From contig JAMKCH010007111.1 in the NCBI GenBank assembly GCA_023653785.1, forward strand, positions 1 through 64,000: DNA of 64,000 nucleotides, read 5' to 3'. This document shows positions 46,383-57,851 of the stretch, piece after piece. The notes beneath the pieces were generated by a model. The model did no database searches. It saw nothing but the letters and a program-made list of their open reading frames with translations, and was not told the origin of the DNA. The translations under genes and the position numbers were made by a program. The DNA comes from Ophioderma brevispina (lineage: Eukaryota; Echinodermata; Ophiuroidea; Amphilepidida; Ophiodermatidae). Every line of letters begins with the position of its first letter. Position 1 is the stretch's first letter.

Positions 46383-47577
46383 CTTAAAGGAAAACGATTT
46401 TTACACAGACACAACATTTTCTCAATTTATAGTGCAAACGAGTAAATTCTATGTTCAATGATGACTTTGTAGCCCCACATAACGATATATTTTGTAGACA
46501 ACTCACAAACTCCCTCTGTCGACTCCTACTGCCTGCATCGATGATAGCTCTCCAAAAACGTTTGTCTTGTATAGCACTTTCACAAAGTTTATACAGACAT
46601 ATGGCCCGCTTACTAAGTCCATACCCTTTACAGAATGTACTGGATATAATGATACCAAAAGAGACAATGTAAAAAAGTTTGGAAAATTATACAAGCAATT
46701 ATACACTGACCTCTTTATATCTGTACATTGTTTTCATGTCGCGTTGTGTGAAGACACCTCATGAAAGTTTCATTCTAATTCTAGGACGATATTCAGCTAA
46801 TTTTAAAGAAATAAAATGGTCACGTTGCATTCCCGGTATTAATAAAAATGTCATGTGTTTTGCAGATCCTTACGTTTATTGATCGTTTGTTGAAATTTTG
46901 GTCCTTTGGGAATATTCACACGAAGTATTGAATCTACAAAAGATGATAAAATGATTTTCTAATCATATATTTGCCAGACTGGATCATAAGAAACAACAGC
47001 AATGAGTTTTGTTAAGGTATAATGGCAGGTAATCGTAGTCCAATGGTACTAAAAGAGACAAAAATATCAACGTAATAAGAAAAGCAAACCACAAAATTAT
47101 CCCTTGATATCTCATATCTAGCATTATGACATGTTTGTGTTGTGTTTTCTTGCATCGATCTATTTAAAATTGTAACATATATTAAATGTTTGTAACTTTT
47201 ATTTATTTTTTTTTGAGTTGAACGGTTACCATTTCTAGCCATCTTTGGCCATTTTGTCACGCCCTAAGGAATAATATAATGTAATATCGTCAGAGGAAGA
47301 GAAAGAGAGAAGGGAAGGAGAGAAAAGGAAAGCGAAAGCGCCCCCGATAACTAATGTAACGCAGTTAAGGTTGTTATTATCATTATTATTACAATAAAAT
47401 AATAAAGTAGCGATAATGCCAATGACCATAATGCTAATGCGCGTAACACAGTAAAAATGCGTTGTTATCCCTGACCATGAATACCACCATATGTCCATGC
47501 ATTACAACTGCATACACATGGTAAACATGAGACGTGCACAAAAGATGGCCACTCACAATACCATCATCAAATTAAAG
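46383..47577. other. No gene seen
   Basis: AT-rich unique sequence beyond copy B. The short overlapping frames on both strands around 46,450-46,880 have no recognisable domain. Confidence 0.6.
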
Positions 47578-47840
47578 CAGAGTGTGTTTTGAATCAATCC
47601 CACAATGCACCTCAATAGGGTCAGGTGATCCCACAAAAATCCTATTCTTAACACATAAAGACCCCACTTTAATGCTCATTTTAGCCAACAAAGGTAATTT
47701 TAGCATGATTATGAAATGTCTATTGGTTCTTAAACTTTTGGAACACTCTTTATCCCCAAGTACTGACATGTGTTTAGTACAGTACAGTACAATATAGGCA
47801 CATTGCTATGCATCGTGGGATTCATTCAAAACACCCTCTG
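47578..47840. mobile_element. TIR MITE, 263 bp
   Basis: A 32-bp terminal inverted repeat: the left starts CAGAGTGTGTTTTGAATCAA and the right is complementary to CAGAGGGTGTTTTGAATGAA, continuing through TCCCACGATGCA. The target duplication is unclear. The interior is AT-rich without coding sequence. Confidence 0.82.
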
Positions 47841-49198
47841 AAATTGGAGTAGCCACATAACCGATGAGGCAGTGTGAAATGAGACAAGCATTTACGTACA
47901 AATACAGTACTTCGCGCCCTTGCTGTTGCGCATTAAGCTCCATTGATCGCTGAGGAGTTTTATGTTAATTAGCATCCTCAATGTGCCTTTTGTCCAATCA
48001 TCGCTCACCTTTCAAGCCTCAGCATCCAATTGAATCATTGCATGTATTTGTCCCTTGTATGGGCTTCGCGTCCGTCGGTCACAACACATCAGGGCTGCAT
48101 GTGTATAGGATGGTTTTCTCTTTTCTCATAACTTTCGTATAAATTATTTTCCCACCCTCCCTCCCCTTTTCCAGTTTGAGCTGCTGCAACTAAGTTGCAT
48201 TGGTTCTCCCTAGTAATATTATGTTGTAAATCTACAGCATTCTATATACATACCACGTTTTGAGGTTCAATATGGTTTATTATGATTTTTTTTTATTTTT
48301 GACCCATTTTCCTACGATTTTGGTGCAACTACTAGTGGCGGGAAATGTAAACATTTTGGCAACAAATTTTCACAAATTGTGTTCGTTTTAATCATTTCTT
48401 GGATTCGATGTTAAGAAGCCTATATAAATTGTAATGTAGGTTTTATTTACATGATATTTAGGCCAATATTTGCTAACATGGAGGGTTCCTTCCTTCAGCT
48501 CAGTAAATATGCATATATTGTGTGATAGGCCCATTGCTCTAAATTGTTAGGCCAAAAACAAATATTGTGCTTAGTCGTGATTATATTGAGGAACCAATAT
48601 TGTCCCTACCTGCTCTCGATTCAAATGATATTAGTAAGGATGTTAATCAATACTGTAGGAAAGAGATGTTTCCTTGGGATTTGGCACAACTCACGTGTTG
48701 ATGCTTGAGGGAATTTCTTTTGTATTGAAATCCTGTGTTGCAAATCTGCGATGTCGCTTCGTATCGCATACTTGCAAGGATTGAGCAGCGTTGCTGTGCT
48801 TGTGGTGTGCGCGCACTCGCAGCGTCCGGAGGGATGCTGCTTGTGATGATGCCAACGTCCGGGATGTTTGGCGTTTGCAGGTTCTGATGCGAGTCTGCGA
48901 GGTACGCGGGTATCTCACATATTCGCAAGAACTTGGGCATTATCTGGTTTGGATGTCATTGTTACTTGGTCCCTCTATCAGTATGAATGTTTGCTTGGAT
49001 TAAATTATCCTACGCAGAACTGATGCGTCAATGCCAGTTTGGTGTCCTTTCCATTCTTTCCGTCTGGGGCTAATGTGTTTTTCTTTCTTTCCTTTGAATT
49101 GCTTTTATGATCTGAAAAATAGTCCACTTAGAATTCGAATCCTTTCATGTAATTGGCTGTATATCTTGGGGAGACAATTGTACAGGGTATGTGCATAA
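47841..49198. other. No supported gene; small GC-richer island at about 48,740-48,920
   Basis: The island contains a short frame starting at 48,751 with a hydrophobic, signal-peptide-like start (MSLRIAYLQGLSSVAVLVVC) that stops after about 31 codons. Nothing supports expression. Confidence 0.45.
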
Positions 49199-49236
49199 CT
49201 TTAATAGCACTTTGTGAAAAGAAAGTGTTATTAAAG
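49199..49236. other. Hairpin with 14-bp arms
   Basis: TTTAATAGCACTTT pairs with AAAGTGTTATTAAA with one mismatch around a short loop. Confidence 0.65.
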
Positions 49237-49289
49237 TGCTAGGTAGGGTAGGACAGTCTAACCTTTGTTTGAAGGGTTTTGAGCAACCC

Positions 49290-49425
49290 AACAAAAGGTC
49301 AATGGTCATCTAGAGGTCAATCTGCCTAGAAATGACCTATGACCACCAATTTTGGTCAAAAGGACAGCTGACCTGATAACAAACCTGAGGTCAAAGGTCA
49401 CACATAGCTCAAAGGTCACACATGG
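49290..49425. repeat. AGGTCA-rich cluster
   Basis: Multiple AGGTCA/TGACCT words occur, including one perfect DR1 (AGGTCAAAGGTCA) at 49,388-49,400. It is related in style to the copy B array but lacks its CTTCCGGTCAAAC anchor. Confidence 0.75.
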
Positions 49426-50207
49426 GAGAAATGCACTGTATTGCTAAATTTTTAAGTAAACTTTTATAATTTTATGTAAAAACACAGTAGAAATGAAATT
49501 TACAGCACGTTGTAAATTTATTTCAGAAATTGTTCCCAGTTATTCAGTACGAACCATCTTTATCAATGCAATTCTTATTATTGAGCTCAAAATTGCCTTT
49601 CTTTTTACTCGCGTAACAACGAATTATAGTGTACTTCATGTCACTTTGGGTTTGTTTCCAAATTCATATCAAACAATTGTCGTTGTTATTGTTGTTTTTG
49701 TTATTATTCTTGATCTTTTTTGTTTGTTTTTCGTTTGCTAAATACCAGTAAACAGTTTTATTGTCAAAAGGAAACTGTTAAAACAATTCCATTCTAAAAA
49801 AAAATAGGGAATACCATTGTTCTTTTTTTAGCATGAATTTGGTTTAATGGTTCATATTTTCCCTGTTGCTAGCAAAAAAGAATGTCCTAAAATTGATCTT
49901 TAGGAAAACTAAAAATCCAAATTTGTCGACACAGTGTGTTGAGCGTCTCTATTTTAAAGTAAAAACATTGAGGTCAAACAAAAAGAAGATTACTACCCCA
50001 ATATCATCCATTTAAAATCGACAGCATTTATGACAATTTTCTTTATTTGATATATACGCCTTTAATACTTAATTTTATTTATAAAATATCTGTCACAGGT
50101 TTTCTGTATAATACAACCATACACTGCGTGAGCCCACGCTCAAAATTATTTCCCCCTCCTGCCCCCTCCATCCCCATTAGATCAGGAAAAGTAATAAATT
50201 CATAGTA
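49426..50207. other. No gene seen
   Basis: AT-rich. The open frame at 49,493-49,741 is hydrophobic (VVVIVVFVIILDLFCLFFVC) from T-rich sequence and has no recognisable domain. Confidence 0.55.
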
Positions 50208-50211
50208 TTAA

Positions 50212-50546
50212 AGACACTATCAGTTTTCTCCCAAAAAGGGTAAACAAATTCAAATGTTCAGAAATAGCTCAAAAGTGAAGGATAAGTCTGTGTAATTCTC
50301 ATAAGTTATTTTTGACAACTGAAAAATTGTCAGAAAAGGAAGAAAACAGCAGTGTCTAAAGATATGAACGTCCATTCATTTATATGTTGTAGTCAGTGTC
50401 CGTACAGACAGTAAAGACTAAAATATAATTTTTTTGTCCTTATTAGGTTGTTGTCTTATCACTTGTAGGGATGTTACGATACCTATTGCCGTTACAGACA
50501 TGCATTTTTTTATTTTTTTTAATTTAGCAAATCACTGATAGTGCCT
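50212..50546. mobile_element. TTAA-flanked MITE, 335 bp
   Basis: Left end AGACACTATCAGTTTT and right end ATCACTGATAGTGCCT, flanked by TTAA at 50,208-50,211 and 50,547-50,550. There is no coding sequence. The end style (A-G-n-n-A-C-A-C-T) is like that of the element at 19,001-19,485. Confidence 0.8.
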
Positions 50547-50664
50547 TTAACAATATACCGTGTTCACTTCTGAAGTGTGACCTCCAAATATTGTTTCCCC
50601 GCCTTCCCCACCACCTTGAAAATGTCTGGTTACGAGACTGACGAACCCTAATCTTAACACTTAA

Positions 50665-51191
50665 AGCAATATTAGCAATTTTTTTGAAGAGCGCCCCAAG
50701 TTTTCAAAAAAATTGAGATTTTTATACGGTTGCATTGGTAACTGGCTAGTAAACTATACCTGTGAATGGTTAAGCTCGAAAATGTCTGTGTGTCACAAAC
50801 GAAGGAATTTTGTAATTAGAATAATTATTATCGGGATCCCGATAATAATTCAACGGCTGCTGGAACGGCTTTCCAATGTGAAATAGCCGGGGAATAGCGC
50901 CATGTACGTGTCTAGGCTCATCCATTAGTTGTTTTATTGGTTCAGGCAAGTCGAGGTGGCACTATATCATCATGGACGGACATAAACGTAGCATTTCCAG
51001 CTCTGCCGTTAAGTCCAATCTGGGATCCCAATTCTAATTACAAAATCGCTTATTTTATGATAAATACGCATTTCTTAGCATTCTCGTTCGCAGGTATAGT
51101 TTCCTAGACATTTACCAACGTAACTGTGTCAAAATATCAACTTTAATTTTGAAAATTTGGGGCGCTCTTCAAAAAATGTGCCATTATTGCT
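50665..51191. mobile_element. TTAA-flanked foldback MITE, 527 bp
   Basis: Left end AGCAATATTAGCAATTTTTT with GAAGAGCGCCCC. The right end is complementary (AGCAATAATGGCACATTTTT with GAAGAGCGCCCC). Flanked by TTAA at 50,661-50,664 and 51,192-51,195. Pairing continues inward for about 180 bp (GGAAACTATACCTG-type words on both arms). The centre-left carries a perfect 28-bp palindrome. Confidence 0.87.
50823..50850. other. Perfect 28-bp palindrome around GGGATCCC
   Basis: AATTATTATCGGGA is followed immediately by its exact reverse complement, with no loop. It lies inside the left arm of the TTAA MITE. Confidence 0.9.
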
Positions 51192-51195
51192 TTAA

Positions 51196-52657
51196 GTGGT
51201 CAGGGCAGGGGTCCAATGATGATAAGGCCGTTGTTTTTGCTAATTGTCAAGCTTGTTATCCCGCATCTTCTGACATGCGTCTGAAGAAAATCGCGTCACA
51301 TGTTGACCTTCAACGGGCATACCTATTCGAAATCATTTTCCACATAAAGGTGAACTTTGACCTTTGGTGGCTGTATGTGGACTTATGTTAAACAAACACC
51401 ATTTAAATTTCTTTAATGTTTCATTAACCAATTACATGCTATTATGTTAATTTCATCCGTTAACTCTTTCTCTGTTCAAATGAATGGTAAGTATATTGCT
51501 CGGAAAAAACAACTTAGCAAAACTAGTAAAATTTATCTAACATTCCTGTTTTTACTATAAAACTCAGTTAATGTAATCCATTCTCAACTTGAAACAACTA
51601 CTAATTAAAACATTGAGTTGGAGAAATTTCAAAAACAAAATGGCATCTTTTCTGTTGGCGGTCAAGGTCAAATAATATTTTTCCAATTGCTCTTTCTTTG
51701 TTGTTAATATTTTAGAGTAATATTGGCACGTGGTGAGTTTTATTGGAATATTCCTGTGGGAAATACGTTTTTAGGTTAAGTGTTAAGTGTTAACCCTAAT
51801 CTAAGTCTTAATCTAAGCCATATCCCTAACCTTATTAACCATAACCTTTGTCAGAAAGTGTGCATCTGCAAAAGAGGGTCACCATATAGAAACAGATAAA
51901 ATCTTCGACAAAGAGACGTCGTGATGGAAATCTCTAAAGTGCTCATGTGTGTGCATCGGGTTCCTGCTCACGAATCAACGGTTTTTTTATTAGGTATAGC
52001 GCTTTTCTCTCGCGTAGAAGTCAACTCTGTTTAATGATTGATTGCTCATACGCATAAGATACCAGAGAACTTGTTTATAAATTAACTTCAATCACGTTGA
52101 GTTTAGTGCTACCAGAATCACAAATACAGATTTTATAATACCATATACCAATGGCGTCTTCATGCGGGATTACACGTAAAATCGAAGATAATTTAACTGA
52201 TAACGAGTTCCCTAGGCGGCACTATCATGTTGTGGGTGGGTTAAGTTTTGTAGTATCGTTTTTATAACCCCAACAGAACTAACGGGCCATCTCATTGCTT
52301 ATTCATGAGGGCCATCGAACCACTGTGCATAATATTTTTATTTTGTTTTTATTGATTATCCCAGTGCAATTTAAGCCCAGCACTTGTTTCGCGTGATGTT
52401 ATTAACAAATAAATGTCGGCCAATGTTTGCACATTGTCCTAATGGACCAATTTAGTACACTTTTCTGCGTCTACTATCAAATGGCTAACGGATTGAACTC
52501 AAGATTTGGAATCCCATGTTTTTTGGGGTATTCTTCCACATGAAGATACATTATGAAAGACTCGGCCACCCACCTTTAGATGATTTTGATCAGCTAAAGA
52601 TTTTCGATTCAGCCCTTGTTCAGCCGTGTTCAATTCTTTTTTCCGAGTGTAAAAAAG
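51196..52657. other. No gene seen; weak telomere-like words
   Basis: AT-rich. Degenerate TTAACCCTAA and CCCTAACC-type words occur around 51,790-51,850. No supported coding sequence. Confidence 0.5.
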
Positions 52658-52689
52658 TTAAAGGGGCATTTCCGTGGAGCCACAGATTC

Positions 52690-52890
52690 GTCCCCTCCGA
52701 GTTGTAGTAATCCAAGTTTTAAATTTAATCCTTTTATCCCCCCGCGAACGAGGTTGGCCGGATTCACCTCAGCACTCTCAGCAACCGCCCTTACTTCCTC
52801 CATCCACTTCACCCAATTCAAATACATTCCTACTCTCCGCTCCTTCCACTTGCTTCTTCCAATGTCTTCTTTGGACGTCCCTCCTCCTAC
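52690..52890 (-). mobile_element. RTE-like LINE tail fragment, related to 9,050-9,640
   Basis: The minus strand reads VKWMEEVRAVAESAEVNPAN followed by LVRGGIKGLNLKLG, the same C-terminus as at 9,160-9,290. The shared 3' words include GGTGGCCGGATTCACCTCA-like sequence on the plus strand. Only about 60 codons survive. Confidence 0.75.
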
Positions 52891-52899
52891 TTAATGTTG

Positions 52900-53883
52900 T
52901 TTTTTATCATCTGTATAGGCTACGTACAGTACGTGTTCTTAATCTGACATGTAAATTCGATTTACTCAGGAATAAATTCTTAATTTTGTGTTTTCTGCTC
53001 GAAAATGTACATATTTTTCCAGCACAGTATCCATAAGACATCTTGAATTCAAAGATTTTCTCATAACATCAAAACACACTCTCAGAATTAACCTTTTTTT
53101 TGGTTTTTTGTTTGTTTGTGTTGTTTGTTTGTTTTTGTTTGTAAATGAGCCCATGACGAGATATCTCGAAACAAAATGAAGATCTTATAATACAAATCCA
53201 CCTTTAAGATCAAGCTTCGTTCATTGTTTTCAAGTCTAAAGTGCTCACTTAGTTGTTTATCTCTTTAATACGTGCTAGGAAACATTCTGTGGTAACATAA
53301 AACAACACATGTTAAGCATTGCATTGTAAATTGATTAAGACTAGGTGTTGAGTGCTTAACCATAAAAAAACAGAGAATCGTTGTTATCAGTTCCAATCTT
53401 TGTCTAAAAGGCAACTTTGAGGAGAACGCTTGCATCAAACGTTAAGCATGAGTACCAAAACAAATAATGGCTTTCATGGTGGCCAAGGCATTTCATATGA
53501 ACTACAGTAGCTTTAATATTGTAAGGCTTAGTGTACAACTCAGGCGAGAACTCTATCACTGACCTTTCATTTCCATTGCTACACAAACGAATTTAATGGT
53601 AGTTTGCTTTGATATTGTTAAATCCCTATTTCCCGAGGTGTAGTTGTAGTTGTGTACTTATTTTACACCACTACAAAGTGTTGTCAATAGATCATATAGC
53701 ATCTCCTGTAACTTGTCAAGGGAACTTCTATACAAGGGTAAAACATGACGATTTTTATTTAGCTTTAAGTAATCATTATTATTTGTCAAAGTCACTGCAA
53801 TTTAAAAGCCCGCTAACAAAAATGTTTCTAAATTATGTGTAGCTGGCAAATCAACAATACCCTCTTTTGTTCTTCTTTTTTAG
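52900..53883. other. No gene seen
   Basis: AT-rich. The (GTTT)n-like tract near 53,100-53,150 is low complexity. No domain-bearing frame. Confidence 0.55.
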
Positions 53884-53887
53884 TTAA

Positions 53888-54271
53888 AGACATTATGGCG
53901 ATTTGCATTTGACCTTTGACAAATGGAGACGCTCTTGTTCATAACCCCAAAAGGAAAGATTTTCAATGGTTCCTTAAATTCCACTGGTTAAATGAGAAAA
54001 ATAATGAGTTATTTCTAATAGAGTAAAACAGGGGGTGGAGGACGAGGTTGTCGGCCGGGTCACCAACGTTTAAGAAGCCTCACGTGGCTTTACTCTGTAT
54101 TTATTAGTTTAGTTTCAAATAACAATTAGAACTCTTTTACTTTGGTATGTTATATTCCTTCATCGTGGTTTATAACTTCTATACTATACTAACTTAGCCC
54201 CAAAGGTTCATAATGATATATAACTTTTGAAGGCAAGTCACGGACGAGGCTGAAGATCACGAAGTGTCCCT
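53888..54271. mobile_element. Possible TTAA-flanked MITE
   Basis: TTAA at 53,884-53,887 and 54,272-54,275. The ends AGACATTATGGCGATTT and the complement of GATCACGAAGTGTCCCT are only loosely similar. An inner inverted pair (CTAATAGAGTAAAAC against GGCTTTACTCTG) gives some support. Confidence 0.35.
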
Positions 54272-54275
54272 TTAA

Positions 54276-54728
54276 ACATAACAGGACGTCGTTCTGGCAA
54301 AATGACAATTGGGGTTCAATTTGCTAAAGTCTATTTGGCTAACTAGTTCCTAAGATCAGTTAGCACTTTGAATATCATTCTCTGTAAAATTTTCATGTTC
54401 GAGTTAAATACAACGCAACCTCTTATACTAAACCCAGATGACATTCAAACAAGTCTAACAGTGGAGTTGACACGCCAACTCTACTGTTTTTTTTTTTTAG
54501 AAACTTTTGCTCGTTAACAAATTCAATGTTTAAGATTTCCTGTGATGATTTTGTGATTAACTGTTGCACAGTTAATAAGTAGAATTTTACCGCCATCGTA
54601 CGTCTGTTTCAACTCGTTTCACTTCACAGGAAAAATGCATTTAAAATAGCATTTAGGGTTAATTCCCTGAGGTAAAGCGCTTTCCATTATTATTTATTCT
54701 GTAACGATATTTGAAAAAAACCCAATAA

Positions 54729-54760
<32 letters not shown>

Positions 54761-55677
54761 TAAATTTCTGCAGCCACTTGAGCTCCGTGAAGGCAGCCGG
54801 GAAAGCCGACAATGGTTATGTAAATCGCGGTGGCGTAACCCTCAGATCAAAAGTGTACCTGTATACTGAAGGAATTATCTGAAGTGTGATTATATTATAG
54901 CTGTTCAGTTGTGACGCCAAATCAAGATTTGACGCCACATGAGTCCATTAAATGCAGACTTAGATCCTGACACTTCCAGTTGAAAAATATCTCTGAACGT
55001 TTATCACACATTGCGAGAACTTTAAACTGACTTCAAACGAAAACAACCTTTAAAATGCCATGTACATGTTATTAATGATTTTTAAATTAACTTTGAAACT
55101 AAATAAATGTATTTCGTCATCAGTTGCGATAACTATCGTGGTAATTAATATTCTCGTTAATTTCCTGATCAGTCAAAAGAGAAACACAGTTCATTCACAC
55201 GAATTTTCTTTCACATTAATTTAAAACATTTCACACTCAATTTATATCAATCTCGGGTTATCTCGACAAGGATATTATATCACTTATTATTTTTTTCTTT
55301 CATTCATACAAAATAATCGCATCGCGTTTGTTGAACTTTCCATCGCTACCGCCGAAAAATAGCCAAATGCGTTAGAGGAAACTACTTAAATGACAATGGC
55401 ATTGAAAGGCATTGTAGGCTACTGTGTATTCATTGAAGGATTTACCTTTAAGACCATGTCCAAATCAATATAGATGTTACTGCAAGGCGCTAAGGGCGAT
55501 TTGGAATTCAAAACATTGATCATGCACGTGAAGAAAAGTGTGTATCCCTTGAAGAGATAACGCTGATAAGGTTTGCAGGTGTTTGTTCGACCCCCTCTTT
55601 GTTATTTTACATTACAAAAGGGGAAGATTCATTATTACACATTGCTCAGTAGTTAGCTATCACAACAATGTTCGTTA
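54276..55677. other. No gene seen; 26-nt poly-T at 54,730-54,755
   Basis: AT-rich sequence without recognisable motifs apart from the homopolymer. Confidence 0.55.
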
Positions 55678-56068
55678 CCTTCAAACCAGGCACGGTACAA
55701 CGGGCTTTGGAATCATCTTTCTCCCCTCTCTCTCTTCCGGTGACCGTGATAAATAATCCTTAAAGCCTTTCCGTGCGTAGGTGGGCAGTGCACGTGTAGA
55801 TATTATGGTTTGCTAATAGGAAAGAAGACATTCAAAACGAGCACTCAGACCATTCTATTCATGAGTAAATAATGCTGGGTTCTATGACCGAAGTGTGGAA
55901 AAAAATACGCGAGGTAATTTAAGATATTGAAAAGGTCTCGTAAAATCGTGTAAACATAACATGAAACCACAAATTCTCGTAAGATCTTGTAAACATATTA
56001 TGAAACTATCATTTTTGTTATTCGCATTTGGTCAGTATTTTACAAAGAGCAATGTTTTCTTTAAAGAA
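55678..56068 (+). repeat. Dispersed direct repeat of about 390 bp, copy 1
   Basis: Closely matches 63,603-64,000 in the same orientation, from TTCAAACC..GC through CTTCCGGTGACCGTGATAAA to GGTCAGTATTTTACA. The second copy runs off the window, so the full length is unknown. No protein or tRNA motif. Confidence 0.9.
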
Positions 56069-56602
56069 TAGCGAATCCTGATAATTAAAACCTACCAAGA
56101 TTGATTAAAATATGGAGCCTCCTCCTATTCGATTGATTTTCCACGCATGTAAAAACAATTGGTTTAATATTGATAGAATTTTCTGGCAATCCAGACTCGC
56201 CAATATGGTGGAGTAAAGGATAATATTATTTTATATTTTCCGATAAAGGTCGCCTTAAACCATTATTAAATGGGCTTGTGTGTGCGTGATACCGTGGGCC
56301 CGAAATACCTCGCGGCTGCCTCGACAGACACACCGCATTGGTGGGGTAAAGGGGTATTTCCCCTGTGATCCGGAGTCCAGGGTGTCCGTAGTAAGATATA
56401 TTTTAACATTTTAAGATAACGTCGTCTTATAAGGGGCCAACTGACCCAAGCTATCAAGGTATTTTTTTGATTGAAACCTTGTTCCCAAATCCTAACTGGG
56501 AGCAATTACACCATACCCCAGATACCTTTGTACGTATCATAAATACTTCTCTATCAGCTTACCTTAGCCTCACTGGGAGCAATGGCAACCATACCCGAAT
56601 AA

Positions 56603-57675
56603 CAGACTGTCCCCATAAAACTATACAATCAAACTAAATGATAAAAAATATAAACTGTGCATTTTTGCAAGATATTTTGACTTTATTTGTTAGACAAGAA
56701 TCCTAAGCTAAATCCGCGCTTTTATTCCATCCAAATTTTTGATGGGACCCTGAGCGAGATATTGTCCAGTTGAACACAGGATAAAATCCACTTGGTCCTT
56801 TAGACCTGAAGGTTTCAAGAAACTAAGGTACCAGGTGTGTCGCCTCATTGGTGGGATTAAACCCTTTTCAACAAAGAATATTTAGCAGATCAGAGTGATG
56901 TCATAATCATGCATTGAACTATCAATATATGTATTTTTCAGTAAGCACAATAAATGATTATGTTGTGGGTTCATGATGGACTCCACTCTCAGGTGGAATA
57001 ATCATGAAATTCTTGGAAATTTGGGAATTTGACTGCTGAAACTAATGTACAAGTCTGTTGAGGTACAAATGTGTGGGCAACGCTCTAATGTGGAGGGACA
57101 ATTTCCCTTCCCATATCCCCACGGCCTCCAATATGCCAGGGCGGACTATGATGAAGAAGTAAGTGTTCAACAAAGATCAATAAAGGAAAGGATGGTTGTG
57201 TTCAAGGTCTCAGTTTACTTTCAACAACGGTGGTTTTTTATTGTTCTACCTTCCTGCTGAAACCTTGGAAGTAAAGCTGATACAACAAGACGTTTTGGAA
57301 TTGAAGTTTCAATGCTCCATGTATTTATTAGGAATTGTAACCTTATAAAGTTATAATTTATGTATATCACAAGAAGCGGTCACTTTATACCTACTTTTAA
57401 TTTAGTTTATTTTAATTTTCAAGAAAGAATGTCTTGAAGGTGATTGTCATGACATGTGTTTTGATATCAGGATAGAAAGCCGAAACTGGCCCTACAGGTT
57501 TTTCAACTGTCTCCATCATTAGCCATAATCCTGAACCAGACCCCCAAATTATACACCAACTAAAATTCACATGAACGCTTGAACCTCCAAAAAAGAACAG
57601 TAAAACTCCGTTGAGATGATTAAATTGTTTGGCCAAAAAAATAATATTTTATTGTTAGTTTTTTTTGGACGTCTG
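56603..57675. mobile_element. Longer mariner-type TIR element, relative of 8,573-8,888
   Basis: Left end CAGACTGTCCCCATAAAACT. The right end is complementary to CAGACGTCCAAAAAAAACTA, with TA directly after it (57,676-57,677). 57,310-57,545 matches the interior of the 316-bp element. The remaining interior has short frames only; no transposase is recognised. Confidence 0.75.
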
Positions 57676-57851
57676 TACACTCATAATAATTGTCTATGCT
57701 TACGCTGAAACCCACATTACACGAACCTTGTCAGAGTCGCTTTCTAATCAATACCTTGAAACGTTCCAACGGGAAACAAACACGTTCCAAGGCAAAGCAG
57801 TAGCAAAGCTGTAAATCTGCGCCAAAAGCGTACCACATGCAAGGTAAACTA

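Larger units (their letters stand above)
31140..46400 (+). repeat. Copy B of the collinear segmental duplication
   Basis: Second copy of the unit at 1-10,908, in the same orientation and order (block pairs are given under copy A). It is about 4 kb longer because of private insertions. Left end: homology begins near the GTCTTTTGGTCAAGACA word (about 31,160). Right end: homology stops just after a TTAA at about 46,385. No host coding sequence is recognised in the shared blocks. Confidence 0.9.

Noticed and set aside
49493..49741. Small membrane protein
   Set aside because: The hydrophobicity comes from T-rich low-complexity DNA, with no homology cue or gene context.
51790..51850. Interstitial telomere repeat
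   Set aside because: The AACCCTAA-like words are degenerate and few, and no regular TTAGGG array is present.
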